From assembly GCF_036885605.1 (NCBI RefSeq), contig NZ_CP142523.1:5518001-5582000 (forward strand): 64,000 nt of DNA, given 5' to 3'. The translations under genes and the position numbers were made by a program. Source of the stretch: Janthinobacterium sp. TB1-E2. Its GTDB lineage: Bacteria; Pseudomonadota; Gammaproteobacteria; Burkholderiales; Burkholderiaceae_D. Under the pieces are notes generated by a model. It had not been told where the DNA came from and searched no databases. It saw only the letters and a program-made list of their open reading frames with translations. This document shows, piece after piece, positions 26,125 through 35,646 of this stretch. Numbering within the stretch: the stretch's first letter is position 1; each line of letters starts with the position of its first letter.

Positions 26125-27497
26125 AAAAAGACATGCTCTGGGGCTATCTGTCTCAGTTTTTGCAGTACGGCGCAGCTTTGCTGGTCCTTCCATTATTACT
26201 GAGAAAACTGAGTAGTGCAGAGCTAGGCATCTGGTATGTCTTCATGACGATATCGGCACTGGTGACGATGCTCGACCTCGGCTTCACGCCCACGCTGGCG
26301 CGCAATGTCAGTTATGTCTTGGGCGGCGCGAAACGTTTGCTAAAGGATGGTTTCGAGGTATTAACCACGCCATCCGCTGTCGACTATAGCTTGTTCAATG
26401 CCATCATTCACGCAGCACGGCGCATCTTCATGGTGCTGGCCGGCTGTGCCTTCCTGCTGCTGGCGACTCTGGGAAGCTGGTACATCGTGCATGTATCGGA
26501 AGGTCAGATCCCCGCGCAAGAAGTATTGCTTGCCTGGGGTGTGTTTGTTGTCGCTACAGTAATCAATCTGTATTACAAATACTATACGCCACTGCTGCAA
26601 GGACGCGGCCTGTATGCCGCATTCTACAAATCGAGTGCCCTGTCCAATCTCGGTTTCGTGATTGTTACGGCCGTACTTTTGCAATGTGACCTGACCTTAC
26701 TGGCAGTGGCATTAGGATATCTTGCTTCGGCGCTCATTGGACGCTGGCTCAGCTGGTACTATTTCCACGATCAGTCTTTCCAGGCAGCCCTGCGTCAAGC
26801 GCCGCCTTCCAGCATTTCCACGCGCGATATCTTCGGTATTCTCTGGCATAACGCATGGCGCATGGGCCTGGGGGTCATCGGTGCCTTCCTGATACTCAGG
26901 GCCAATACGCTGCTATCGTCAGCTTATCTAGGCCTGGCCACCACCGCCGCTTATGCGCTGACGCTGCAGGTCTATTCCGTCTTGCAAAACATGTCGATGG
27001 TTTTGTTCAATATCCAGCAACCTAAACTTGCGCAATACCGTGTGGCGAATGAACCCGAGCGCCTGCGTCATACCATACAGATCGGAATCGGCTGTGCAAT
27101 TGGGATCTTTCTCTGTGGATCGATCGTCCTGGTGTGTTTTGGCCCGACCATGATCGAATGGATCGGCGGTCAAACCGGGCTGCTGGCATTACCGCTACTG
27201 ATTTGGGTTGGAATCATGGTGTTGCTGGAATTGAACCATTCGCTGGCCGCCAGCGTCATTGTTACCGGTAACCGTGTGCCATTTGTCAAACCAGCACTCG
27301 TCTCCGGGGTGGCTATTGTGGCGCTCTCATGGCTAGGCTTGCGTTTGGGGGGCATGGGCCTGACGTGGCTCATTGCAAGTCAATTTACAGTACAACTCGT
27401 CTATAACAATTGGAAATGGCCATACATGGTCTGGCTCGAACTGTACCGCAATAAAGCGTCGCCTGCCGCCTCCTCGCACCATCAAATGAAAGTGTAA
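26121..27497 (+). CDS. wzx: O-antigen flippase (Wzx-like)
   Basis: 458 residues with about 12-14 hydrophobic helices and no large soluble domain, as in the MOP/PST superfamily. The N-terminus (LLVLPLLLRKLSSAELGIWY) matches the first helices of Wzx proteins. It should flip the undecaprenyl-linked O-unit across the inner membrane. Its ATG overlaps the stop of the upstream SDR gene by four bases. Wzx sequences diverge quickly, so topology and position carry the call. Confidence 0.85.
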   Translation: MKKDMLWGYLSQFLQYGAALLVLPLLLRKLSSAELGIWYVFMTISALVTMLDLGFTPTLARNVSYVLGGAKRLLKDGFEVLTTPSAVDYSLFNAIIHAARRIFMVLAGCAFLLLATLGSWYIVHVSEGQIPAQEVLLAWGVFVVATVINLYYKYYTPLLQGRGLYAAFYKSSALSNLGFVIVTAVLLQCDLTLLAVALGYLASALIGRWLSWYYFHDQSFQAALRQAPPSSISTRDIFGILWHNAWRMGLGVIGAFLILRANTLLSSAYLGLATTAAYALTLQVYSVLQNMSMVLFNIQQPKLAQYRVANEPERLRHTIQIGIGCAIGIFLCGSIVLVCFGPTMIEWIGGQTGLLALPLLIWVGIMVLLELNHSLAASVIVTGNRVPFVKPALVSGVAIVALSWLGLRLGGMGLTWLIASQFTVQLVYNNWKWPYMVWLELYRNKASPAASSHHQMKV

Positions 27498-27584
27498 CGT
27501 TTGAATATTCTTGATATTGAAGACCAATTTGCCATTTGTGCAGATCGTCCTTCGTCACTCATCATTGATGGCGGCAAGCACATC

Positions 27585-28529
27585 ATGCCAATACTGTCCA
27601 TCATGATCCCGACCTATCGCCGCCCAGACATGCTGGCGCAGGCGATTCGTTCGGTACTAGCCCAGGCAAGCGATATCGACTTTGAAATCGTCGTGGTGGA
27701 CAATGACCATTCGATGAGCAAACAAATTGACGAACTGATTCGTCAATTTGCAGATGATCGTCTGCGCCTGTTCCGCAACAGCGAAAATCTGGGTATGTTC
27801 GGCAATTGGAACCGCTGTATTGAACTGGCGCGCAGTGAGTGGATTTCCATCCTCAACGACGACGATTTATTACATCCGAACTTTGTCGACGAAATGTTTT
27901 CAGTGCTGGAGAAAAAACCTGCAATTAGCATGTTGTATTGTCGTTCCATTTTCATGGATGATCGCGGAAACTTTGCCAGAAAGCTCAAAAGCACGGTAAA
28001 ACAGGGCCTGAAAAATATCAAGAATACCTGGCTGATGCCGCGCCTGAGCGCGATCCCGATTTCACACGTGTATATGGATTCGCCATCAAGCGCTCTCGGC
28101 CTCATTTTCAAACGCAGCAATGCTATGGAGATAGGTGGTTATAAAGCGGCGGCCTTTCCCAGTTCGGACTACGTATTTTTTACGATGTATTTCCTTCGCT
28201 TTGGCGCTAGCAGGCTGAACAAGACCTTGGCTTATTACCGCATTCATGAAAATGAAACCGCCAACCCGAGTACCGGTGAAGGTTTTATCGCAAAAAATCT
28301 ACAATTACGCAGGAGCCTTGAACAGCATGTCAAGGCGCCGCCTTCGCTGTTGCGCATTTATGCACAACTCTATGCGTTGACCACGATAAAACAATATAAA
28401 AGCTTCTGGAATGTCGAGCTTGACCTAGACCGCCTGCGCCGTGAACACGGCTTGACGGAATTGCCAATATTTCCTTTTTACCATTTTAGCCGGCTGGCAT
28501 TGCGTTTGTGGCTGCTCGTTTGCCGGTAA
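27585..28529 (+). CDS. Glycosyltransferase family 2
   Basis: 314 residues (start at 27585). The GT-A N-terminus LSIMIPTYRRPDMLAQAIRS and the DxD-type metal site in WISILNDDDLLHPNFVDEM define family 2. It transfers an activated sugar to the growing lipid-linked O-unit at the cytoplasmic face. A TTG at 27501 would add 28 residues that do not look like the family and has no ribosome site, so the inner ATG is favoured, though its own ribosome site is weak. Donor and acceptor unknown. Confidence 0.85.
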   Translation: MPILSIMIPTYRRPDMLAQAIRSVLAQASDIDFEIVVVDNDHSMSKQIDELIRQFADDRLRLFRNSENLGMFGNWNRCIELARSEWISILNDDDLLHPNFVDEMFSVLEKKPAISMLYCRSIFMDDRGNFARKLKSTVKQGLKNIKNTWLMPRLSAIPISHVYMDSPSSALGLIFKRSNAMEIGGYKAAAFPSSDYVFFTMYFLRFGASRLNKTLAYYRIHENETANPSTGEGFIAKNLQLRRSLEQHVKAPPSLLRIYAQLYALTTIKQYKSFWNVELDLDRLRREHGLTELPIFPFYHFSRLALRLWLLVCR

Positions 28530-28585
28530 CCGGATCGTCGCCATATTGAAATACGTTCAGCAATACTTTTATAAAAAATAAATTC

Positions 28586-29848
28586 ATGACTTCCCAAATT
28601 TCGCAGAAGAAAAAGATACTGATTGCTGCCTACGCTATTTCTCCTTATTCCGGCTCGGAATTCGGCGTGGGATGGAATTTTGTTTCCAAGTTAAGCGAAT
28701 TCTATGACATTACCGTCATGTACGGCACCTCTGGAGTCTGCATGGGCAATCGCGATGCTATGCTCGCCTATCTGCAATCCCAGCCTGCGGATGGCGTCAA
28801 GTATGTCTACGTCGAGCCGAATGCACTGGTGCGCCTCTTCGACTGGATGAACCGTTCGGTAACGCCGCTGTTTTTCTCCTTTTCTTACATGTTATGGCAA
28901 CGCCAAGTACTGGCAACTGCAAAAAAGTTGAAAAAAAATGAAGATTACAGCCTGGTGCATCAGTTGAACACCATTGGTTTTCGTCATCCTGGATTTTTGT
29001 GGAAACTCGACCTGCCATATGTATGGGGCCCGGTCGGCGGGAGTTCGGATTTGAACGATATCTTTTTCCCCATCCTCAGCAAAGGAAATTACCTACGAAA
29101 TAAGCTGCGTAACTGGACAAACCGATATTTTCTGCGGCATTCAGCACGCGTCAGGAATGCAGCAATAACTGCAAAGGCGGTTTTTTGCGCCACCTCGGCG
29201 GACCGCGACAACTTCAGACGGTTTCTCAATGTGGATTGCCAGGTCATCCGCGAAAATTCGGTGCTGAACATGAAGGACGCGATCAAGCCTACAGGTGCCC
29301 AGGTGCAGTTCGTCTGGGCCGGCAGCGTCGACGAGCGCAAGGCATTGAATCTGCTGTTTAGTGCCCTCGAGCAATTGCCGTCCCGTTCAGACTGGTGCTT
29401 GCACGTGATCGGCGACGGACCGATCAAATCCATGCTGCAGGCCAGGGCCGTGGTATCCGAGCTGGACAAGCAGATACTCTGGCATGGCCAGGTCCAGCGC
29501 GAGGAAGTGCTGCGCATTATGCGCGAAGCAGATGTGCACATCATGCCCTCGATCATGGACAGCAATCCGACTGTTTTGCTGGAAGCGTTTGAAATGGGCT
29601 TGCCAAGTATTGCTCTGGACCAATTTGGCGCGCATGACCTGATAACGGCAGAAACAGGCTTCAAAGTGAGCGTCAATACGCTGGAAGAAATCGTCGAACA
29701 ATTGGCACAGCATATAACGTTCTGTCTCGATAACCACGCCACCGTCGACCTCATGAAGACCAATGTCCTACTCCGCCAAAAGGAATTACATTGGGATATC
29801 AGCCTTCGCCAGGTGCGCGACCTCTACGAAAAGGTATCACATGAGTGA
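28586..29848 (+). CDS. Glycosyltransferase family 4 (GT-B)
   Basis: 420 residues. The N-terminal half begins KKILIAAYAISPYSGSEFGV, a donor-side glycine-rich loop. The C-terminal donor domain shows VQFVWAGSVDERKALNLLF and the conserved acidic motif PTVLLEAFEMGLPSIALDQF near residue 330. It should retain the anomeric configuration of its donor sugar. It lies between a GT2 and an acyltransferase in the O-unit assembly block, and its stop overlaps the next start by eight bases. Confidence 0.85.
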   Translation: MTSQISQKKKILIAAYAISPYSGSEFGVGWNFVSKLSEFYDITVMYGTSGVCMGNRDAMLAYLQSQPADGVKYVYVEPNALVRLFDWMNRSVTPLFFSFSYMLWQRQVLATAKKLKKNEDYSLVHQLNTIGFRHPGFLWKLDLPYVWGPVGGSSDLNDIFFPILSKGNYLRNKLRNWTNRYFLRHSARVRNAAITAKAVFCATSADRDNFRRFLNVDCQVIRENSVLNMKDAIKPTGAQVQFVWAGSVDERKALNLLFSALEQLPSRSDWCLHVIGDGPIKSMLQARAVVSELDKQILWHGQVQREEVLRIMREADVHIMPSIMDSNPTVLLEAFEMGLPSIALDQFGAHDLITAETGFKVSVNTLEEIVEQLAQHITFCLDNHATVDLMKTNVLLRQKELHWDISLRQVRDLYEKVSHE

Positions 29849-30533
29849 TTTTTTCTCGGCACTGGCCTCACGGGCGAGGAAGGAGAAATTCGCCATCGAT
29901 CCGGACGTGCCTCGCTCCTACTTGCTGCGTTTTTTCTTGACTAAGGTCATTGACCTCCTGCGGGGCGTGCTCGTCTTCCGGAGACTGAATGCGCGTATTT
30001 TTATCGGCAAGAAAGTCGAGATTCTGTGCGCATCGAAAATCAGTACGGGTCGCTTCATTAAATTCGCTTCCGGATGCTATGTAGATGCCCTGTCGCGCGA
30101 TGGCATCAGGCTGGGTAACAATTTTTCCCTGGGACGGGGTGCCTCCATTGAATGTACGGGTTCGCTGGCCACCTTAGGCATAGGTTTTTCTGCGGGCAAT
30201 AATGTCGGCATTGGTTCCTTCAGTTTCCTGGGTTGTGCGGGTGGCATCAGCATTGACGATAACACGATACTGGGAAATTTTGTCAGCATGCATTCCGAAA
30301 ACCATAATTTCGAACGCCTTGATATCCCTATACGCCTGCAAGGCGTCACCCAGCAAGGCATACACATTGGGAAAAACTGCTGGATCGGCGCCAAAGCCAC
30401 CATACTTGACGGCGCACGTATCGGCGACCACGCTGTCATCGCCGCTGGTGCGGTCGTCACGGCGGGAGAATATGAAGGCAATGCCGTATATGGCGGTGTT
30501 CCTGCGCGTAAATTAAAATCACTTATCGCATGA
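29841..30533 (+). CDS. Hexapeptide-repeat acyltransferase (WbbJ/NodL-like O-acetyltransferase)
   Basis: 230 residues. From about residue 80 on, repeated I/V-G-x hexapeptides (IRLGNNFSLGRGASIE; ISIDDNTILGNFVSMHSENH) build a left-handed beta-helix. The catalytic His is expected in MHSENHNF, and the C-terminus IGDHAVIAAGAVVTAGEYEG is typical. It probably O-acetylates one O-antigen sugar using acetyl-CoA. The ATG at 29841 lies inside the end of the preceding gene. Confidence 0.85.
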   Translation: MSDFFSALASRARKEKFAIDPDVPRSYLLRFFLTKVIDLLRGVLVFRRLNARIFIGKKVEILCASKISTGRFIKFASGCYVDALSRDGIRLGNNFSLGRGASIECTGSLATLGIGFSAGNNVGIGSFSFLGCAGGISIDDNTILGNFVSMHSENHNFERLDIPIRLQGVTQQGIHIGKNCWIGAKATILDGARIGDHAVIAAGAVVTAGEYEGNAVYGGVPARKLKSLIA

Positions 30534-31669
30534 CACAAACTACTCCCATCCCTCGCGCGGACCACGCAAAAATCGACCTGGTTTTTTGTCATTTGTTAAA
30601 TGATGCGTCGGGCAGTCCACGCGTCCTGCGTGGAACGATCAAGGCATTGGTGGACGATCCTGCGCGCGCCATGCTGTTTGTCGGCTCCCAGGGCCGCGGT
30701 GTGCTGGAAAACTGCGGCATTCCCATCCGCCGCTATTGGTACCACCGCTCACAGTTTCGTATCATTACCCTGTTCAATCTGATACTCAGCCAGCTATTTC
30801 TGCTGTTTTCCTTGCTATGCGAGCGACAGATTGCCAAGGATGCCGTTATCTATGTGAATACCCTGCTACCATTCGGCGGCGCACTGTATGGCAAGCTCAC
30901 CGGACGTAAGGTCATCTATCACGTGCATGAGATTTCGATAGAACCGAAGCCGTTGCGCGTGTTTTTATGTACTATCGCGCAAATCTGCTCTGCCTATAAC
31001 ATTTATGTCTCAAATTCACATGCGGATGCCTTACCCATCGCTGGCGTGCAGTCCGTGCGAATCTACAATGCGCTTGACGACGACTTCACGGCAATCGCTG
31101 CCCAAGCCGTCTATCAGGCGCGACACGACGACATATTTACTGTGCTGATGCTGGCTTCGCTGCGCGACTATAAGGGCGTACCAGAAATGGTGGCGCTTGC
31201 CGCTGCGCTTACCGACCGCGCGGATGTGCAATTTGAACTGGTTGTCAATGATGACCAGGCGGCCATCGATCAATATTTCGCCAATAAACCCGTCACGGCT
31301 AACCTGCGAATTTATCCTCGCACCGACAATCCAGCCATGTTTTACCAACGCGCCGGCGTCCTGTTCAATCTCTCGCGCATCGACAGCTGGATTGAAACAT
31401 TCGGCCTCACGGTTCTGGAAGGAATGGCATTTGGCATACCGGTACTGGTACCGCCAGTGGGCGGACCTGCAGAACTGGTTCACGATATGCAAGAAGGTTT
31501 TCTAGTCGACTCACGTGACTTCGCCATGTTAAAGCAAAGAACGCTCACCCTGGCAGACGATACGGCCCTGTGCAAATCCATGTCGGAAGCCGCACGTCGC
31601 AGAGCGGACAATTTTTCAAAAGAAAAATTTTCTCAGGCACTCAGAAGCGTCATACAAAAAATACAATAA
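30530..31669 (+). CDS. Glycosyltransferase family 4
   Basis: 379 residues, GT-B fold. The N-terminal domain has SQLFLLFSLLCERQIAKDAV, possibly membrane-associated. The donor domain carries FNLSRIDSWIETFGLTVLEG with the conserved E-x7-E surroundings, and GIPVLVPPVGGPAELV. It starts with a four-base overlap (ATGA) with the acyltransferase stop. It is part of the O-unit assembly set; specificity not readable. Confidence 0.83.
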   Translation: MTQTTPIPRADHAKIDLVFCHLLNDASGSPRVLRGTIKALVDDPARAMLFVGSQGRGVLENCGIPIRRYWYHRSQFRIITLFNLILSQLFLLFSLLCERQIAKDAVIYVNTLLPFGGALYGKLTGRKVIYHVHEISIEPKPLRVFLCTIAQICSAYNIYVSNSHADALPIAGVQSVRIYNALDDDFTAIAAQAVYQARHDDIFTVLMLASLRDYKGVPEMVALAAALTDRADVQFELVVNDDQAAIDQYFANKPVTANLRIYPRTDNPAMFYQRAGVLFNLSRIDSWIETFGLTVLEGMAFGIPVLVPPVGGPAELVHDMQEGFLVDSRDFAMLKQRTLTLADDTALCKSMSEAARRRADNFSKEKFSQALRSVIQKIQ

Positions 31670-31698
31670 AGCGCAACACACCGGCCCAATTATAAGAC

Positions 31699-32937
31699 GT
31701 GCCCTTCAATATAACGGGAAATAGTTTGTTAATCAGTAAAATAATCCATACACCACGTCAGATCGGTGCGCCGTCGCAATTCCTATTCTGGGGACTCCTG
31801 CTGTCTGTGCTTGGCCTCTTTTTCAGTTCCAACTATCTCAAGCTGGGCAGCCTGTTCCTGATGGGGCTTTATATTTTTCTGCCTGTAAAAAAGATCCGGC
31901 GCTACCGTGGGGAAAGGCTCGAATTTTATTTGCTTTTACCATGCGTCATTGGTATTTTTTTTGCGTGGAAAAACCATCTCGCCGATGCGGTCCGGGATAT
32001 TTTATTCTTTCTCATTCCATACATTTATTTTTTGGCAGGTAAAAGGTTTTTCAAGCAAGGGGGAAATATTCGGGCGTTGATTTTTGGTTACTCAAAAATA
32101 TACTGCGTTATTTTCCTGTTGCTTCTATGTTTCTTCTGGTATGAAATGGGATTCATAGGTGTATTGGAGATACGTGATTTTGTCAGCCCTGGCAGCTTCT
32201 TGCTGGTTTACTGTATCGTGCTGCTGTATGAAAAACGAAAATCATGGCAAAATCTCTTGCATAACCCCTGGTTCATTGCCGTGCACGCCGTCTTCCTCGC
32301 ACAATTTTCACGCACATATGTAATTATTCTGGCGGCATTTTTCTTTCTATCCGGAAAGAAAATCGTAGACGGAAAAATAATGTGGCGAGCCATCGCCTTT
32401 TTTTTCATCGCCGCGCTCATAGCGGGAGCTTTTGGCTTGTATGATTTAATTGGCGAGACTCTGCATAAAGCCATATCTGAATTGCATTTCAATGACGATT
32501 GGACTCAGGAAGACATGGGCACCAGTTATCGTGCCTACGAGATTTTTGCCGCGTTTAATGAATTTAAAAACTATCCTTTTATCAATAAAATCCTTGGTGG
32601 TGGGTTTGGCGCTTTGGTGCATTTGGATTTTTCAGTCGTACTGGGTGGTGGCGAGTATTCGGAAATTCCCTGGATGCACAATGGTTATTTTTACATTCTG
32701 ATCAAGAGTGGATTGATTGGCATGCTGTGCTATCTCACTTTCCTGGTAAAAATATTCAGGCGGGCCAAGCACTGTGTCGATACCAGTGGCAGAGTCATGA
32801 TACTCGGCAGCATCGCGGGACTTTTACTGTCCAACATGGTCATCTGCGGCATATTCAGCAATGAATCCGTATTTTCTTACATTGTATTAGGTTATTTCTC
32901 AAGCTTTCTTGCAACAAAAAAAACAGGTTCACATTAA
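31699..32937 (+). CDS. wzy: O-antigen polymerase-like membrane protein (Wzy-like)
   Basis: 412 residues with about 10-11 membrane helices, a large loop near residues 260-330 (LHFNDDWTQEDMGTSYRAYE) and a second motif IPWMHNGYFYILIKSGLIGM, which matches the Wzy/ligase pattern with a conserved His. It should polymerise O-units in the periplasm. It is the most AT-rich gene of the locus, as is common for wzy. A GTG at 31699 or a TTG at 31726 may be the start; neither has a strong ribosome site. The assignment over a second ligase rests on its position in the locus. Confidence 0.72.
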   Translation: MPFNITGNSLLISKIIHTPRQIGAPSQFLFWGLLLSVLGLFFSSNYLKLGSLFLMGLYIFLPVKKIRRYRGERLEFYLLLPCVIGIFFAWKNHLADAVRDILFFLIPYIYFLAGKRFFKQGGNIRALIFGYSKIYCVIFLLLLCFFWYEMGFIGVLEIRDFVSPGSFLLVYCIVLLYEKRKSWQNLLHNPWFIAVHAVFLAQFSRTYVIILAAFFFLSGKKIVDGKIMWRAIAFFFIAALIAGAFGLYDLIGETLHKAISELHFNDDWTQEDMGTSYRAYEIFAAFNEFKNYPFINKILGGGFGALVHLDFSVVLGGGEYSEIPWMHNGYFYILIKSGLIGMLCYLTFLVKIFRRAKHCVDTSGRVMILGSIAGLLLSNMVICGIFSNESVFSYIVLGYFSSFLATKKTGSH

Positions 32938-32938
32938 T

Positions 32939-34012
32939 ATGAAAAAAATCGCTATCGTAGGTTCCGTCGGATTACCAGCCAAATATGGAGGATGGGAAAC
33001 ACTTGTCGACCACCTGACGACGCGCTTGTCCACTTCCTTTGAGTTCACCGTGTATTGCTGCGCTGAAAAATATCCGGAGAAACTGGCAACCTATAATGGC
33101 GCCAAGCTGGTCTACATCAACCTTGATGCCAACGGCATGCAAAGTATCATCTATGACCTGTGGTCGATGTTGAAAGCGGTCCGTTATGCCGATACGATCG
33201 TGGTGTTGGGGGTATCCGGCTGCGTCTTCATGCCTGTGCTGAAGCTCATATCGCGCAAAAAATTTGTTATTAATATTGATGGCCTTGAGTGGCGCCGGGC
33301 CAAATGGAGTGGCTTTGCAAAATGGTTCCTGAAACTATCGGAGTCCGCCGCCGTACGCTATGCCGATCAGGTCGTGACGGACAATAAAGCGATTCAAGAT
33401 TATGTCAAAACGCAATATGGACGCGATAGTGCACTGATCGCCTATGGTGGCGACCATGCCGTACGCCCACAGCGGGATGATGCAATACTAGCAAAATATG
33501 AACTCGATCGCGTGAAATACGCATTTAAAGTATGCCGTATCGAACCTGAAAACAATATCGACATGATTATCGAGGCATTCGCCAGTGCCCCCATGATGGA
33601 TCTTGTCATCGTGGGAAACTGGGACAATAGCGAATATGGCAAGCAATTACGACAAAAATATGCCGGCATTGCCCATTTACATTTACTCGACCCAATCTAC
33701 GATCACACCATCCTGAATCAGTTGCGCACTGCTTGCCAAGTGTATGTCCACGGCCACAGCGCCGGTGGAACCAATCCATCCTTGGTCGAAGCGATGAGCC
33801 TGGGCTTGCCAGTGCTTGCCTATGGCTGCATCTTCAACCGAGAAACGACCAATCAGCAGGCTTATTTTTTTGACACGTCAGTGGAATTAACTGAACTGCT
33901 GAACAGCTTGGATGAGGCCAAGCTGATGCTCTTGGGACAGCAGATGAAACAATTGGCGGATCAATTGTATACATGGGACAGAATTTCGAGCGGCTATGCA
34001 CACATCTTTTAA
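32939..34012 (+). CDS. Glycosyltransferase with DUF1972 N-terminus (rhamnosyltransferase-like GT4)
   Basis: 357 residues. It starts MKKIAIVGSVGLPAKYGGWE, the DUF1972 signature of a bacterial GT-B group that includes rhamnosyl- and fucosyltransferases. The donor domain has VYVHGHSAGGTNPSLVEAMS near residue 255 and LPVLAYGCIFNRETT. The ATG at 32939 is one base after the wzy stop. The 3' end overlaps the next gene by 17 bp. It probably adds a deoxyhexose to the O-unit, inferred from the family. Confidence 0.83.
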   Translation: MKKIAIVGSVGLPAKYGGWETLVDHLTTRLSTSFEFTVYCCAEKYPEKLATYNGAKLVYINLDANGMQSIIYDLWSMLKAVRYADTIVVLGVSGCVFMPVLKLISRKKFVINIDGLEWRRAKWSGFAKWFLKLSESAAVRYADQVVTDNKAIQDYVKTQYGRDSALIAYGGDHAVRPQRDDAILAKYELDRVKYAFKVCRIEPENNIDMIIEAFASAPMMDLVIVGNWDNSEYGKQLRQKYAGIAHLHLLDPIYDHTILNQLRTACQVYVHGHSAGGTNPSLVEAMSLGLPVLAYGCIFNRETTNQQAYFFDTSVELTELLNSLDEAKLMLLGQQMKQLADQLYTWDRISSGYAHIF

Positions 34013-34973
34013 TCCCCACAGTTTTCTTGTGACAGGTGCCTCAGGTTTTGTCGGCAGGGCACTGACACAGTATCTGGGCGCCCAAGCCGGAACGCACGTG
34101 GTGTGCGCTGCCCGTCGCCACATCCCATGCACGGCGCCAAACATGACGTTCTTCCAATGCAACGATGCGCTTGAAACACAGGATTGGCACACGGCGCTCA
34201 ACGGTGTGGAAGTGGTCATTCATCTTGCAGCCAGAGTCCACGTCATGCAGGACACGGCAGCGTCTCCAGCAGATGAATTTCGTCGTATCAACGTGCAAGG
34301 CAGCATCAATGTGGCCCGCCAGGCAGCGGATGCCGGTACCCGCAGATTCATCTTCATCAGTTCATTAAAGGTGAATGGGGAGCAGACGCGGCCAGGACAC
34401 CCGTTTCAAGCCAATGATGCTGCGAATCCACAAGACCCCTACGGCATCTCCAAACACGAAGCCGAACAGGCGCTACTGGCCATTGGACGCGAAACGGGCA
34501 TGGAAATCGTTATTCTGCGTCCACCGCTAATCTATGGGCCTGGTGTACGCGCTAATTTCGAACGATTGATGCGTTTGGTACAGCGCGGTGTACCATTACC
34601 ATTCGGCGCCGTACACAATGTCCGCAGTATGGTTGCACTAGAGAATTTTGTTGATTTGATTGCACTCAGTACATGGCATGCACAGGCACCGGGGAAAATA
34701 TTCCTAGTGTCAGATGACCACGATGTCAGCATTGCACAATTACTGCGTATGTTGGCAAAAGGCATGAAAAAATATATTTGGCTGATACCCATTCCTCCCG
34801 CCCTGATTGTGGCGTTGGCGTGCTTGGCAGGGAAATCGATGGATGCGAGCCGGCTGCTTGACTCATTGCAGGTTGATATTAGCGAGACCAAACGCACACT
34901 GAACTGGCAGCCTCCCTATGCAATGCAGGAAGCCATCAATAAGACGGTGACTTCTTTTATTTCAAAACAATAA
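33996..34973 (+). CDS. NAD-dependent epimerase/reductase (SDR), candidate UDP-4-keto-6-deoxy-GlcNAc 4-reductase (WbpV/WreQ-like)
   Basis: 325 residues. The Rossmann motif is FLVTGASGFVGRALTQYLG, the catalytic Ser lies in FIFISSLKVNGEQTRPGHPF, and YxxxK is in DPYGISKHEAEQALL. Together with the small phosphoglycosyltransferase and the WbpM-like dehydratase that follow, it matches the sets that make UDP-QuiNAc in Rhizobium and Pseudomonas O-antigen loci. A UDP-glucose 4-epimerase role is the main alternative. A C-terminal hydrophobic stretch (IPIPPALIVALACLAG) is typical of this WbpV-like branch. Confidence 0.78.
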   Translation: MHTSFNPHSFLVTGASGFVGRALTQYLGAQAGTHVVCAARRHIPCTAPNMTFFQCNDALETQDWHTALNGVEVVIHLAARVHVMQDTAASPADEFRRINVQGSINVARQAADAGTRRFIFISSLKVNGEQTRPGHPFQANDAANPQDPYGISKHEAEQALLAIGRETGMEIVILRPPLIYGPGVRANFERLMRLVQRGVPLPFGAVHNVRSMVALENFVDLIALSTWHAQAPGKIFLVSDDHDVSIAQLLRMLAKGMKKYIWLIPIPPALIVALACLAGKSMDASRLLDSLQVDISETKRTLNWQPPYAMQEAINKTVTSFISKQ

Positions 34974-34983
34974 AAATACTCCA

Positions 34984-35544
34984 ATGAAAAGATTATTTGA
35001 TTTCGCCCTTTCGGCCGTAGTGCTGCTGGCCTTTGCCGTCCCTATTATGATTGTCGCCATCCTTGTCAAACTGACCTCCCCAGGGCCTGCCATTTACTGG
35101 TCGGACCGGGTTGGAGTGCGTAACAGAATCTTCCGCATGCCAAAGTTCCGTACGATGCGTATAGACACACCGGCTGTGGCAACGCACTTGCTAAATAATC
35201 CTGGACAGTTCCTCACGCCAATAGGCTCCTTCCTGCGCAAGTCCAGCCTTGATGAGTTACCGCAATTGTGGAGTATTCTGCGCGGCGACATGAGTTTTGT
35301 CGGTCCTCGCCCTGCCCTGTTCAACCAACAGGATTTGATCGCGCTGCGGACGGAGTACGGCGTCGACCGCATACTACCCGGCCTGACCGGCTGGGCACAG
35401 ATCAATGGGCGCGATGAATTGCCGATTCCAGAAAAGGTCAAACTTGATCTAGCCTATATGCAGCAGCAGTCATTCTTATTCGACTTGAAAATTATCATCC
35501 TGACGGCACTCAAGGTTGTACGCCGTGATGGCGTCACGCATTGA
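34984..35544 (+). CDS. Small monotopic phosphoglycosyl transferase (PglC/WbpL-type initiating enzyme)
   Basis: 186 residues, the size of the catalytic PglC core without the long WbaP membrane domain. A single N-terminal hydrophobic segment (VVLLAFAVPIMIVAILV) should form the re-entrant helix. The signature PKFRTMR, the catalytic Asp-Glu in LRKSSLDELPQLWSILRGDM and the PRPA loop are intact. It moves a phospho-sugar from its UDP carrier to undecaprenyl phosphate, starting O-unit synthesis. Neighbours suggest QuiNAc or a related 6-deoxy-HexNAc as its sugar. Confidence 0.88.
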   Translation: MKRLFDFALSAVVLLAFAVPIMIVAILVKLTSPGPAIYWSDRVGVRNRIFRMPKFRTMRIDTPAVATHLLNNPGQFLTPIGSFLRKSSLDELPQLWSILRGDMSFVGPRPALFNQQDLIALRTEYGVDRILPGLTGWAQINGRDELPIPEKVKLDLAYMQQQSFLFDLKIIILTALKVVRRDGVTH

Positions 35545-35646
35545 TGAGTTTTACATTGGAAACCAGTATGGTTCTTGCAATATCCCAACAGTATGCAGTA
35601 AAACCAATGCTAACCCTTATCCTTTCTAAAGTAATTATTCGTCAAA